DNA from: Jimgerdemannia flammicorona
Lineage: Eukaryota > Mucoromycota > Endogonomycetes > Endogonales > Endogonaceae
Direction of reading: 5' to 3'
Assembly (NCBI GenBank): GCA_003990745.1
Contig: RBNI01003691.1
Span: forward strand, 1 to 15,366
Length of the DNA: 15,366 bases
Both the position numbers and the translations under genes were made by a program. Below are positions 1 to 8,040 of this stretch, piece after piece. The notes beneath the pieces are model-generated. The model ran no database searches and was not told where the DNA came from. It saw only the letters and a program-made list of their open reading frames with translations. Numbering within the stretch: position 1 is the stretch's first letter; every line of letters starts with the position of its first letter.

Positions 1-1190
1 TTTAATAGACTCATAGTCCTGCAGATTTTTATTGGAAGGGAACCTAGACTATATAGGCCAAAACCCTCCCACACCATCCACCAAACAATATCCCCCCATT
101 AACCTAGGCTACTAAATTGTCCAGCAGTCCTACTGCTCTAGCTATGTCTGTCGAACACCGGCTATGTCAACCCCCACAACATAGACTAGACTTGTCTGCT
201 CACCAGGGCTGGATCATTATTGACATGTGAGAGCACACCTATGCATCGGATCTAGCAGTGCCAGGACTGAATAAAGAATAGCCCCCTGAACCCCAAAAGA
301 AAGCCCGAGGCAAAGAAAAACCCCCAACTAACCAACAGAGAGTAAAGTGGATTCAAAGCGGGTGAGTAAAGAACTTACACACAGCACCTTCCTCAAAGGA
401 CTTACACATGGGCTAGGGCCTAAAAAGACCCCACTCCTACTCCCCGAGCTTGCGGGCCTCAATCATGTTACTGTGTCAGCTCCCGGTTCCAGTCAGGTGC
501 TGCCAAGTGAGGAAGGTCCCACTCCCCAAGCCTGCAGGCCTTGATTGTGTTGCCGCATCAGCTCCCGGTTCCAGTTGGGTATAGCCAGGATGCTGGCCCC
601 TGCACCACCCCACCCCCCACTAGCCAATTGAAAGGCCTCACTGAAATATTGTCCGCCCTAGCCCTGATGACTGCCCCCAGCCCGGCACCCTACTGGTTCA
701 CCATAATTGCCCTTCCTCCTATCTGTGATGGCCATCTCCCCTCCCATTCTGACATCACCCAAAAAGCAGTCACCTACACCAGAACCACGCTCGCCGGGAA
801 GCTCGCCAAAGCCAGAGGGCTCTACTATAGACACTGAGGACCTACAGATAACCTATACTGAGCACTTGACGCCCAAGGTCAGCCAACTCCCTATGTAGCC
901 TGAGATATACTAAGACAGCACCTTGTTGGCGATGGCAAAAGGAAGAAGGTGCTGCACTAAAACGGATGCACTCTAGATGCAGCCAAAGACACTAGAAACT
1001 GCAAAAAAGTGGAGAAGATACTGATCCGATACCAATAAAGGAGCAACTTATCACCATTGCCCTCCTCCCACTATGCCCATGCAGGCACAGCAAACTAACC
1101 CAAGGTAGAGGGGGTAATAATAGGGGAAAGGGGACTTGGAAGATTGCCTACCAAATCTTGTGACCGATAAGGTAGCAGAGAAAAGAGCAG
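1..1190. other. Partly decayed repeat-like DNA, no recognisable gene
   Basis: The plus strand is C-rich and G-poor in long stretches. Open frames on either strand are short (under 100 codons) and overlap in different frames. I recognise no domain in any of them, including the plus frames at 347-544, 541-837 and 707-898. CpG is reduced but not absent. A 60-bp internal duplication (439-580) shows that this is repeat-derived DNA. It may be the remnant of a mobile element's gag or ORF1-like region, but that is a guess from its composition. Confidence 0.5.
439..580 (+). repeat. Imperfect 60-bp direct duplication (439-498 and 521-580)
   Basis: The two 60-bp units align without gaps and are separated by 22 bp. 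They differ at 13 sites, all transitions. Four adjacent pairs are CA in one copy and TG in the other, and three more differences are CG against TG or CA. Thus 11 of the 13 differences are explained by loss of seven ancestral CpG sites, on either strand. This is what deamination of methylated CpG, or a CpG-directed repeat mutator, would leave behind. Confidence 0.85.
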
Positions 1191-2031
1191 TCCATTAATA
1201 ATAATTTTAAATATACTATATATTTAATAAAGATATATTAATTTAAAAAATATTTATATTATTTAAACTATTAATATAATATAAAAAATTATATATTTAT
1301 TATATCTAAATAAACTTAATTAGAATAATAATAAGTTTTTTTTTTTAAAAAAAATATATTTAATTTTAAATAATCAAATTATATAGATATAATAACTATT
1401 ATCTAAATATAGTTTATATATAAATATTATTTAAATATAATAAATATTTTTTTCAATTATAATTATAATAATATCTAAATCTAATTAGTATATATTAATA
1501 TTAGCTAATTAAGACATATATTTTTTATTTAAAAAATAAAAAATAAAAAGTTTTTTTTTTAATTTTATAAAATTAAATATTTTAGTATTAAGTTATTTAA
1601 AATATACTTATTATATAAGAGTAATATTACACATTTATTATTAAAATTAATTATTTGTTTTAATTATTTATTAAATCTTATTTTAATTTTATATATAACT
1701 GCTTTTTATAAATTAAAATTTAAAATTATATAATATTGAAACTAGATATTAGATACTATAATACTAAAGATATTACTCAATATTTAGTTTTAATATAGCA
1801 GATAATAGTGATATCACTCTTACTAACCAATAAAAATTTTAGTAGAAATTAGTAGTAGTCATCTTTTCTTTTCTTTTGATTTTTCTCAATAAATATAATA
1901 ATTAAAATTTAACATTCTTATATTTAATTTGAATATATATATAGAAAAATAACCTTAAAACAATAGTTTTTAAATACATACATCATGTCTAAAGCTATAG
2001 GGGGGTTTTTTTTTTTAAAAAAAAAAAAAAA
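1190..2031. other. Extreme AT-rich island
   Basis: About 840 bp are almost entirely A and T, with no long reading frame and no CpG-containing block. It contains two symmetric homopolymer junctions: T11-A8 at 1336-1354 and T11-A15 at 2006-2031, the second preceded by six G. The right edge is abrupt, because normal CpG-rich sequence starts straight after the A run. Possible explanations are an AT isochore made by heavy C-to-T mutation of repeats, or an AT-rich satellite-like insert. No gene, tRNA or rRNA is visible. Confidence 0.7.
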
Positions 2032-2096
2032 TGAACTACCGAGCCACGCGCCGACTGCGCCTCTCCTACATCATCACGTTGTTGAGTTGACGGATG

Positions 2097-2126
2097 GGCG
2101 TAGGGAAGGCGTAGGGAAGGCGTAGG
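2097..2126 (+). repeat. Short tandem repeat, 11-bp unit, about 2.7 copies
   Basis: The unit ggcgtagggaa is repeated at 2097-2107 and 2108-2118, followed by a partial third copy at 2119-2126. It lies in the CpG-normal host-like block just upstream of the decarboxylase remnant and shows no CpG decay. Confidence 0.75.
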
Positions 2127-2162
2127 AAGCTTGTGGTTCAGAGGAGTACGCTGGACCTTTAG

Positions 2163-2982
2163 CTCATGGAAATTGTTGGCTGCTCAACATTGTTATGCGC
2201 GCGAATAACCATGCAGCAGTTAAGTTACAAAGGAAACCCAAACTGAATGACACCATGGAGGTCCTATATTACATTATTTATGGCAATGTTTTCTAAACGT
2301 ACACAGTTCGATGTATGTGTATGTATCACACACGATGTTCAAGGTCCATCAGTCATGCTTTGCGTTCCTTGTTTCGCGTTTGCTGACCGTTAGTGTTTCT
2401 ATCTGTACCCGCCTTCCAACCAAAATACTTTTACCCGTTATTATCGGCCTCCCGTGCTATCAACCCGTAAAGTAGAATAAGAAATAACGATAGAGAATAG
2501 GTAAATGCACAAGGGAACGTAAGTGTGATATATACAATTTAAATGTGAGTCAGATATATTATGTTTGTGGGATGTCTATGTAGTTATGGCAATAATAAAA
2601 GGACGGATCAGAAAGTAGTGAACCAACAGAAGGGCTAGAAAAAGAGGCCGGCCGTGAACAGCAACATGTGGGATCACCCTTTCACGGCCACGCATCTCGG
2701 TGTGTTGAAAGACAAGCTAGGCTTCAGAATCGTACCGTCCATCACCCAACTGCTCGCGTGCGGATCTCGGTGAGATCTTCTCTTTTGATATGTTGTTTTG
2801 AGTTACGGATGGTGAGAAAGGGTTGCGAAATCCGCTTTTTTATCTTTTAGCCATTGGACCTGGAAACAATTGTGGCGTACGTACGGCAGGTGTTGGTGGA
2901 AAGGAAGGAGGTGCGGGAGGTGAGGATGGCCGGTGTTAATGGCAATGCGCGAATCGGTAGAGAATGTCTGATATATTTTTAG
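2163..2982 (+). pseudogene. Broken phosphopantothenoylcysteine decarboxylase (PPCDC / Hal3 flavoprotein family)
   Basis: PPCDC is an FMN flavoprotein that decarboxylates 4'-phosphopantothenoylcysteine in coenzyme A synthesis. Three blocks are visible. Plus 2165-2203 reads HGNCWLLNIVMRA, like the family segment G-x-C-D-N-L-L...RA. Plus 2639-2769 contains PAVNSNMWDHPFTATHL and ends QLLACG, matching the PxMNxxMW substrate clamp followed by the ACGD motif. Plus 2851-2979 reads as 43 codons (LDLETIVAYVRQVL near its start) to TAG 2980-2982 and fits the C-terminal helix. Damage: the Met of PxMN is Val, ACGD reads ACGS and then runs into TGA at 2771, the DN of block one is lost, and TAG 2636-2638 lies just upstream of block two. 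Splicing at the apparent intron joins blocks two and three out of frame. No N-terminal nucleotide-binding part is found. CpG content is normal, so decay is not by the repeat mutator. The family call is firm for block two and moderate for the others. Confidence 0.72.
2770..2850 (+). other. Probable short spliceosomal intron in the PPCDC remnant
   Basis: It starts gtgaga at 2770 and ends cttttag at 2850 after a pyrimidine-rich tract. The 81-bp length is typical for filamentous fungi. It separates the ACG block from the C-terminal block of the decarboxylase. With these exact sites the downstream reading frame is off by one, so either a small exon deletion has occurred or a neighbouring splice site was used. 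Confidence 0.5.
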
Positions 2983-3613
2983 TAATAATATTGCCGGGAT
3001 TTCTCGCGGTCGTGTATTGTGGGTATAATGGCCTGGCAATCTTCTGTCAAGGATGTATGAAACCTGCATGTCACTTTTTTATTTCATTTTATCGTCCTCT
3101 TGCACCACTATGTCTTCGTCGTTTGTGCCATAGTAAGTCTCAAGGTCGATCCCACTAGCACGAGTCGCTTCGCCGACGATGCCGTAACGTCATCCATGTA
3201 GCAAAAGTGTATAAGCTCAACAATCGGAGCTTTAGACCTTTTTCCTCATCCCACACCAACTCCAGCGAGCGCACTGGTAGCCAATGTCTTGGGCGTGGGG
3301 TTGATTGTCATGAGGTTTTGCTTGTCTTACGATGTGCGAGGTTAACTAAAGTAGGCATGAAATACGTGTGATCGTTGTTATGTCAGAAGAATAATGGCAA
3401 AGCTCTTTCCGTCTCAGTGAACGATAATCCTTGAGCAAAAATGAGGCTCGTCCAAGACCATTCTGTTGTGTTTACGCGGGCCATCTACAAGCAGTCGGTC
3501 TATGGCGAATTTGCACAAAATCCCTGGTTGTATCTACTGTCACGTAGTGGTCGCCGAGTCCTTCAAATACATCAGATTCTCTTCAAGGTATATCTCTTAG
3601 ACTAACTCAAGTT
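2983..3613. other. Host-like intergenic DNA, no supported gene
   Basis: CpG is frequent here up to about 3560, unlike the repeats on both sides. The only gene-like signal is a minus-strand frame from ATG 3311-3309 to TAG 3110-3108 (67 codons). It is interrupted by one TGA, has G/C-ending codons and matches no family I know. CpG disappears after about 3560, placing the edge of the mobile element between there and 3614. Confidence 0.5.
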
Positions 3614-3860
3614 TGTTATAAGCAAGTTCTTATTGGAGTGTCTTCCCAAGGTCTTATAGTCCTCAAACTTCTTATCTTTAAACTGTCTTGTTATCTCTTA
3701 GATTGTTTGTGTGGAATTGAGTGTAAGTGAACTTGACTGACTTTATTTCAAAGGAAATAAGAGGGGTATTTATACAAAATATAATTCAATGGTTGCTAAG
3801 ATATAAAGCTAAATATAAATTCTAATAACCAAATAAAATACTAGAACACAGAAAACTACA
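3614..3860 (-). repeat. Candidate 3' LTR of the gypsy element
   Basis: The plus strand starts TGTTATAAGC at 3614 and ends AAACTACA at 3860, giving TG...CA ends in either orientation and a length of 247 bp. On the sense (minus) strand it holds a TATAAATA box followed about 20 bp later by AATAAA, as in a U3/R junction. It lies about 70 bp past the last reading frame. Weak points: no clear polypurine tract precedes it, and an alternative inner edge is TGTACA near 3890-3895. The second LTR is not in the window, so the ends cannot be confirmed by comparison. Confidence 0.55.
3742..3774 (-). promoter_or_regulatory. TATA box and poly(A) signal in the candidate LTR
   Basis: The minus strand carries TATAAATA (complement of 3767-3774) and AATAAA (complement of 3742-3747). 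The spacing places a transcript start close to the AATAAA, as in compact LTRs where the poly(A) signal sits near the U3/R border. Confidence 0.5.
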
Positions 3861-3933
3861 GTTGTTGGTATAGTATTGGTAGAAATGGTTGTACAGGAAA
3901 AGGATGCTGAAAGAACTCAGTGTAACCAAGATC

Positions 3934-4854
3934 TTAGAGCAGAAAGTTCAGGACTATGGAGGCTTTATCCTCATCACTATCCTCAAAGGAGATGAGGGCT
4001 GCAAACATTTCATCATACATTTCACATATGTCATGCAGGATGACATCATTATTGATGATGTTATCACATTTGACAGTGGGGAAATCAGGAGCTCTCCAAT
4101 CTATGAGGTTCTCTTCTACAAAATAAGGAACAAATGTGAAGTCTTGGAGAGGTCTAACCTGGATACTAGGGCCTTGGAATACTGAGATCAATCCTTGTAA
4201 GAACTGATCTGAGTTGTTCTAGAGGATGGAATATCAGAACTCTTCTATCTTGTCACTATTGAAGGTGATAGTAAACTGGATCTCTGTAGCTACCATAGCT
4301 TCTAGTGCATTGATACAGTAGGCTGACAGATATCTGAAGTCTGAGACTCTAGTATACTCTAAGTTGGAGATCAATTATAGTATATACCTAAAGATCTGAT
4401 AAATCTTTTTAGCTGTCCTTATTTTACATATATCTATAGAAGTAGCATCTTATAGCTCTTGAGGACTGGCTTGAGAGAATTTCTGGCAGAGAAGGTTTCC
4501 TATTTCATATTCTTGCTATATCTAGAGGTATTTGGTAGCAATGGTAATTCTTGTTTCCATCTCATGGCAGTAGAGGATATAATGATAAGAGTCACTAGTA
4601 CTCAGGTTGACATTAGGAGTTCTTGTGGTATGAGTCCTTATGGCTCTTCAGATATCTTGAAACATTCTTTTCTGGACTGAGAGGTCTTGGTGGTTCTTTG
4701 ATCTTGAGGTTTGGTAAGCAGCAGGCATTTTGTTTATAATAAATCTTTGAGCTATTTTGGGATTAGTGGGTCTTGTTGGATTACTGCTACTGCAGTTTCT
4801 TGATTCTTCTTTTATATTTCTCAAGATGTCTGTATTGTGGTCCCAATGACTCAC
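3934..4854 (-). pseudogene. Unrecognised roughly 306-codon reading frame between integrase and LTR
   Basis: One minus-strand frame runs from about 4854 to TAA 3936-3934 with only five internal stops: TGA 4650-4648, TAG 4524-4522, TAG 4518-4516, TGA 4236-4234 and TAG 4221-4219. Translation between stops is smooth and protein-like, for example ALEAMVATEIQFTITFNSD and an acidic C-terminal stretch containing CEMYDEMFAALISFEDSDED. The first codon at 4854 is GTG, so the true start is unknown. There is no signal peptide, transmembrane segment or chromodomain that I can see, so an envelope or chromodomain extension is not supported. Its position after integrase and before the LTR, in the same orientation, makes it a candidate accessory gene of the element. 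Function is unknown. Confidence 0.6.
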
Positions 4855-5349
4855 AGTTAGTCATCATTACTCATCTTATAGCCTGGGTGAGTCATACCAT
4901 ATGATCTTCTTATACTCCAATCTAGTAGCTTATAAGAAAAGACTATCTCTTGTACTGATATCATTATTCTGAGATCACTGTTACATCTTTCTCCTAAATA
5001 AGGATCTTCTTGAATATCCTTATTCATTAGTCCAGTTCTGAAAAATTTGCTGATCTCATAACCTCTAGCAGAGGGTTGAAAAGTAGTGTTTATGGGCTGA
5101 TGTCTTTCTTATGTATTTTGGCATGATAGTGAAGAGTCACTCTCTTCATATAGAGCAAGGGCCTGATTCTGATCTTGATCAATCAGTTGATAGTTTGAAC
5201 TCCTCTGGCTTCAAAAGTCTCACAGATGAGTAGTTACTAGTACTATATCCCTTAAAGAATGGTCCAGACAGATTGCCTGCTAGTTATGGGATATGTTGTT
5301 ATGATTTGTGGACTAGAACCTCATGGGTGATCATCATGTTTTGCTTTTC
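4855..5349 (-). other. Stop-rich spacer between integrase tail and the extra reading frame
   Basis: All three minus frames carry frequent stops. No chromodomain, CCHC knuckle or other motif is evident. Short stretches such as VRLLKPEEFK could be remnants of coding sequence continuing from integrase, but I cannot assign them. CpG is absent, as in the rest of the element. Confidence 0.5.
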
Positions 5350-5785
5350 TTATATAGGTTTATGATACTTCTTGAGTCTATTCCTATGTACCATAGTAGG
5401 CAATATAGTCCATAAGAGTTTTTTAAGCCAGAAGATAGTTCCCTTGATATCTTGCACATAGAAGAGTTCTTCCTATTTAGGCTCTAGTTTTCACAACCAT
5501 GAGGCTTCTATCATATTTTGATACAGTAGGACCTTTTCTCTGATTTGGATGAGTTCTAGGGTCTTGTGATTCTTTTCTGCATTCTTTCTTATCAGTGCTT
5601 GTGACTTGGTGATATAATCTTCAGCCTTCTTTCTGATTTGGTATAGTCTCTGGATTTCTAAGTCAACTCATCTCTAAGTTAGATCTAGATTTGTAACTGA
5701 GGTTTCATTGGAATCTTCTTCTCTGAAGAGTAGTTCTCTTAGAGTAAAGTATATACTCTGTAACCATATATCTCATAGGACAGAG
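5350..5785 (-). pseudogene. Integrase C-terminal remnant (GPY/F-type module)
   Basis: On the minus strand, SYEIYGYRVYT (about 5743-5777) matches the segment that follows the integrase catalytic core in gypsy elements (the SPFEIVYG-like motif). It is followed by a basic helical stretch (RKNAEKNHKTLE) and by KVLLYQNMIEAS, then KLEPK-stop-EELFYVQDIKGT, which is the GPY/F module with its Trp replaced by TAG. The module ends MVHRNRLKKYH at about 5362-5385. At least one frameshift separates the first part from the GPY/F part. Upstream, the HHCC zinc finger and the D,D35E core are missing altogether. Confidence 0.8.
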
Positions 5786-5859
5786 AGGGTAGTTAAGAGG
5801 TAGTTATTCTAATTCTCATATATATCTGAGATCTTTATCAGAATGTTCTTGAGATCCTT

Positions 5860-6257
5860 GAGAGTACATCAGCATTGGTATTAGTTCTCTCTGAGCAGTG
5901 CTTGATAGTATAGTTATACTCTTGCAGTCTGTAGATCCATCTGGTATATATTTCTTTAGGGTTCAGAGTGTGAAATAGTCAGATAAGAGCAGAATGGTCT
6001 ATTTGAATAGTGAAGTATTTCTCAGCTAGGTAGTAGTGAAACTTGTCTACTGTCCAAACTACTGTCAAGCATTCAAGCTTATATGACTCATAGTTCTGTT
6101 CTACTCTGCAGGTATCTTGGCTTATATAGGAGATGATATATTTATATCCATCTTTCTTCTGAGCTAGGACTGCTCCAAGTCCTATAGCACTTATATCTAT
6201 CTGCAGGATGAATTCTAGGTTCCAATCTGGTCTTCTGAGGATGGGTGCTTGGGTCAA
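5860..6257 (-). pseudogene. RNase H domain of gypsy Pol
   Basis: The minus frame from 6257 starts TQAPILRRPDW and contains ILQIDISAIGLGAVLAQ (first catalytic Asp), YKLECLTVVWTVDKFHYYL (catalytic Glu) and FTIQIDHSAL (second Asp). After a TAA it continues RWIYRLQEYNYTI and ends NADVLSR near 5860, the usual end of the domain with its fourth carboxylate. All four carboxylate positions are kept. The role in an active element is degradation of the RNA strand of the RNA-DNA hybrid during reverse transcription. Confidence 0.9.
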
Positions 6258-6289
6258 TCTAATCTTGAGTTCATTGAAGGTTTCTTGGC

Positions 6290-7150
6290 ATTTCTTGGTC
6301 TATTTGAATTTGGTCTCTTTCTTCAGTAGCTCATAGATAGGTACTATAATGTTGGAGTATCCTTTTATGAATTTTCTGTAGTAGGAGGCCAGTCTAAAGA
6401 AGGCATGGACTTCTGTGGTTATTCTGGGTCTTGAGTAGGCTACAATGGCCTCAATCTTCATGGGATCTGTATAGATTCTGGTCTGGTTGATGAGGTGTCC
6501 TAGGTAGGTGATTTTCTGAGCTACAAACTTGCACTTCTTAGGCTTGATGTAAAGGTCATGCTCCTTGAGCTTCTTGAGGACTAGCTGTATATAGTTGACA
6601 TGTTTCCATGCAGTATTGCTAAAGATAATCACATTATAAATATAGACAGAGCCATTTTCTGATCTCATTGCTGAAGACTCTGTTCATCATTTGCTGAAAA
6701 CTTACTAGGATATTGCATATTCCAAATAGTATTTGCAGATAGATATAGGTGGCATCAGGTGTGATAAAGGCTGATTTCTTACTGACATCTTGAGTGAGAC
6801 CAATCTGATGAAAGCCTGAGAACAGATCCAAGGTAATATAGTATTTGGCTTCACTTCCAAGGGTAGTAAGGATTTTTTGAATATTTGACAAGAGCTGCCT
6901 ATCCTTCTTGGTAATTGTATTGAGCTTTCTGTAGTCAATGTAGAGTCTTGAGGCAAACTCTCCAGGCTTACTTCCTTTCTTTGGGGCAAGAACAATGGGT
7001 GAAGTCCAGAGACTGATAGCTTGCTTGATGATTTTGGCTTCTTCCATTTCCTTGAGTTCTGCTTGCAGCTATTCTCTGTAGGCAGGTGGTATAGGTCTGG
7101 CTTTCTGATAGATGGGCTTGGTATTGTCAGTGTCAATTTTATAGTAGTAC
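6290..7150 (-). pseudogene. Reverse transcriptase of gypsy Pol, active site destroyed
   Basis: The minus strand shows the full series of motifs: SPIVLAPKKGSKPGEF, LYIDYRKLNTIT, YYITLDLFSGFHQI (catalytic Asp of motif A kept), SAFITPDATY, LFGICNILVSFQQMMNRVF, then after a frame change VYIYNVIIFS, YLGHLI and ASYYRKFIKGYS. The YxDD box around 6640-6652 no longer has its two Asp. The frame before it (from 7047) and the frame after it (from 6668) differ by one, so a 2-base deletion in the first Asp codon plus an Asp-to-Asn change is the simplest account. The connecting segment 7236-7047 has two more stops. This is the polymerase of the element, now inactive. Confidence 0.92.
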
Positions 7151-7319
7151 TTGAGTTCTTAATTGTGGATATCCCTGAAGTCTGTAGCAAGTACTTCTTT
7201 GTTCTGATACAGGATCTTGAGAAGTTGTTCTTCTAGAGGAAAGATTTCTCCAATAGTATATGTATACTTATTCTGGTCCTTGTCTTTCTTGTACTCAAGT
7301 TCAGTAATCTTGGTAGCAG

Positions 7320-7691
7320 CATAGACTCCTCTTCCAGTAGATTCAAAGTCTTGTTCTCTTCTCTTGGTCTTGATGAGTTTGATGGCTTCAGTGATCTTGG
7401 ACTTCTTAATTTCATGGATCAGTATCTGGCCAATCCTGTCATGCTTCTTGACTTTGAATGGGGTGGTGAGGTTGTGATTCCTGACTATGAGAAAGATCTT
7501 ATCAGTATAATCAGGGTTAATTACTCCTCCTTCAACTGAGATTTCACTTTTGGCCAGACTGCTTCTGGTCTTGATAATTCTGACATAGTTCTCTGGCAAC
7601 TTGACTTCAATTCTAGTACCAAGTAGAGTAGTGGTCTGTGGTTTGAGGGTAGCATCTTGAATACTAGTAAGGTCTATTCCTATAGTTCCTT
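7320..7691 (-). pseudogene. dUTPase domain in gypsy Pol, between protease and reverse transcriptase
   Basis: Trimeric dUTPases hydrolyse dUTP to dUMP and PPi, keeping uracil out of new DNA. All five family motifs are present in order on the minus strand. Motif 1 is TIGIDLTS (near 7668-7688), motif 2 is RSSLA (7552-7566), motif 3 is GGVINPDY (7507-7530), motif 4 is DRIGQI (7423-7443), and motif 5 is RREQDFESTG (7333-7362) in place of the Gly-rich RGxxGFGSTG. FKVKKHDRI before motif 4 also fits. Lesions are G-to-A type: the catalytic Asp of motif 3 is Asn (codon 7518-7516), and two motif 5 glycines read Asp and Glu. The domain is in the same frame as the reverse transcriptase that follows, so it was part of the Pol polyprotein. 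Its order resembles the protease-linked dUTPase of betaretroviruses more than the lentiviral position after RNase H. Confidence 0.88.
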
Positions 7692-7739
7692 CAGTCTTAT
7701 ATTTTGGGATCTTGGCTTCAGGATGAAACTTCTTGACCT

Positions 7740-7975
7740 TGAGAGTGATGTCTGGTTCTTGTTCCTCCTCATCATCACTATCAGCTTGAAGCTCTGGGGA
7801 TTGGTCATCTTTTTCAGCTTTCCTTTTTGCTTCAGCAGCTTCTTGCTCATACTTCTATTGGCAGATTTTCCTGACTTCACTGATACAGGACCAGCAGTCA
7901 TTCAGGTGTTCAGAGCAGTATATCCTAGTACCATGGGGGCATCTTCCTTGAGAGGTATAGCCATTGATGATCTTG
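7740..7975 (-). pseudogene. Cys/His cluster and acidic linker upstream of dUTPase
   Basis: In the same minus frame as the dUTPase, GYTSQGRCPHGTRIYCSEH and then NDCWSCISEVRKICQ give a dense Cys/His cluster (C-x-x-H, C-x3-H, C-x-x-C, C) that could bind zinc. An in-frame TAG (7857-7855) follows, then a Lys/Ala/Glu-rich probable coiled stretch and a run of Asp/Glu (near 7770) before the dUTPase. The spacing is not a CCHC nucleocapsid knuckle. The LINE insertion point is just upstream, and the frame continues across it into 13873-13900. Function is not known to me. Confidence 0.6.
7963..7975 (+). repeat. Target-site duplication, left copy
   Basis: attgatgatcttg lies directly before the poly(T) tract. 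The partner at 13873-13885 is identical except for two G-to-A differences. Such a duplication is expected for target-primed insertion of a non-LTR element. Confidence 0.85.
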
Positions 7976-8008
<33 letters not shown>

Positions 8009-8029
8009 ACTCAGACTTCTTCTTTTATT
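7976..8029 (-). terminator. LINE 3' end: poly(A) signal and A tail
   Basis: On the minus strand AATAAA (complement of 8024-8029) lies 21 bp before an uninterrupted 27-A tail (T run 7976-8002). The tail abuts the target duplication, marking the 3' end of the inserted cDNA. Confidence 0.88.
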
Positions 8030-8040
8030 AATATACCCAT

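Noticed and set aside
2803..3069. 88-residue minus frame opposite the PPCDC remnant
   Set aside because: It is antisense to the conserved decarboxylase C-terminal exon and shows no family resemblance of its own.
3108..3311. Minus-strand 67-codon frame with YMDD, resembling a reverse transcriptase box
   Set aside because: No other reverse transcriptase motif surrounds YMDD, one TGA interrupts the frame, and the CpG content is host-like. The match is too short to mean anything.
4855..5349. Possible chromodomain after integrase
   Set aside because: I looked for the aromatic cage and YxVKWxG-type strand in all minus frames and saw neither.
7657..8031. 124-residue plus-strand frame ending in a Phe run
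   Set aside because: It is antisense to the gypsy linker and reads through the LINE poly(A) tail. The Phe run is the T tract and the frame crosses an insertion boundary.
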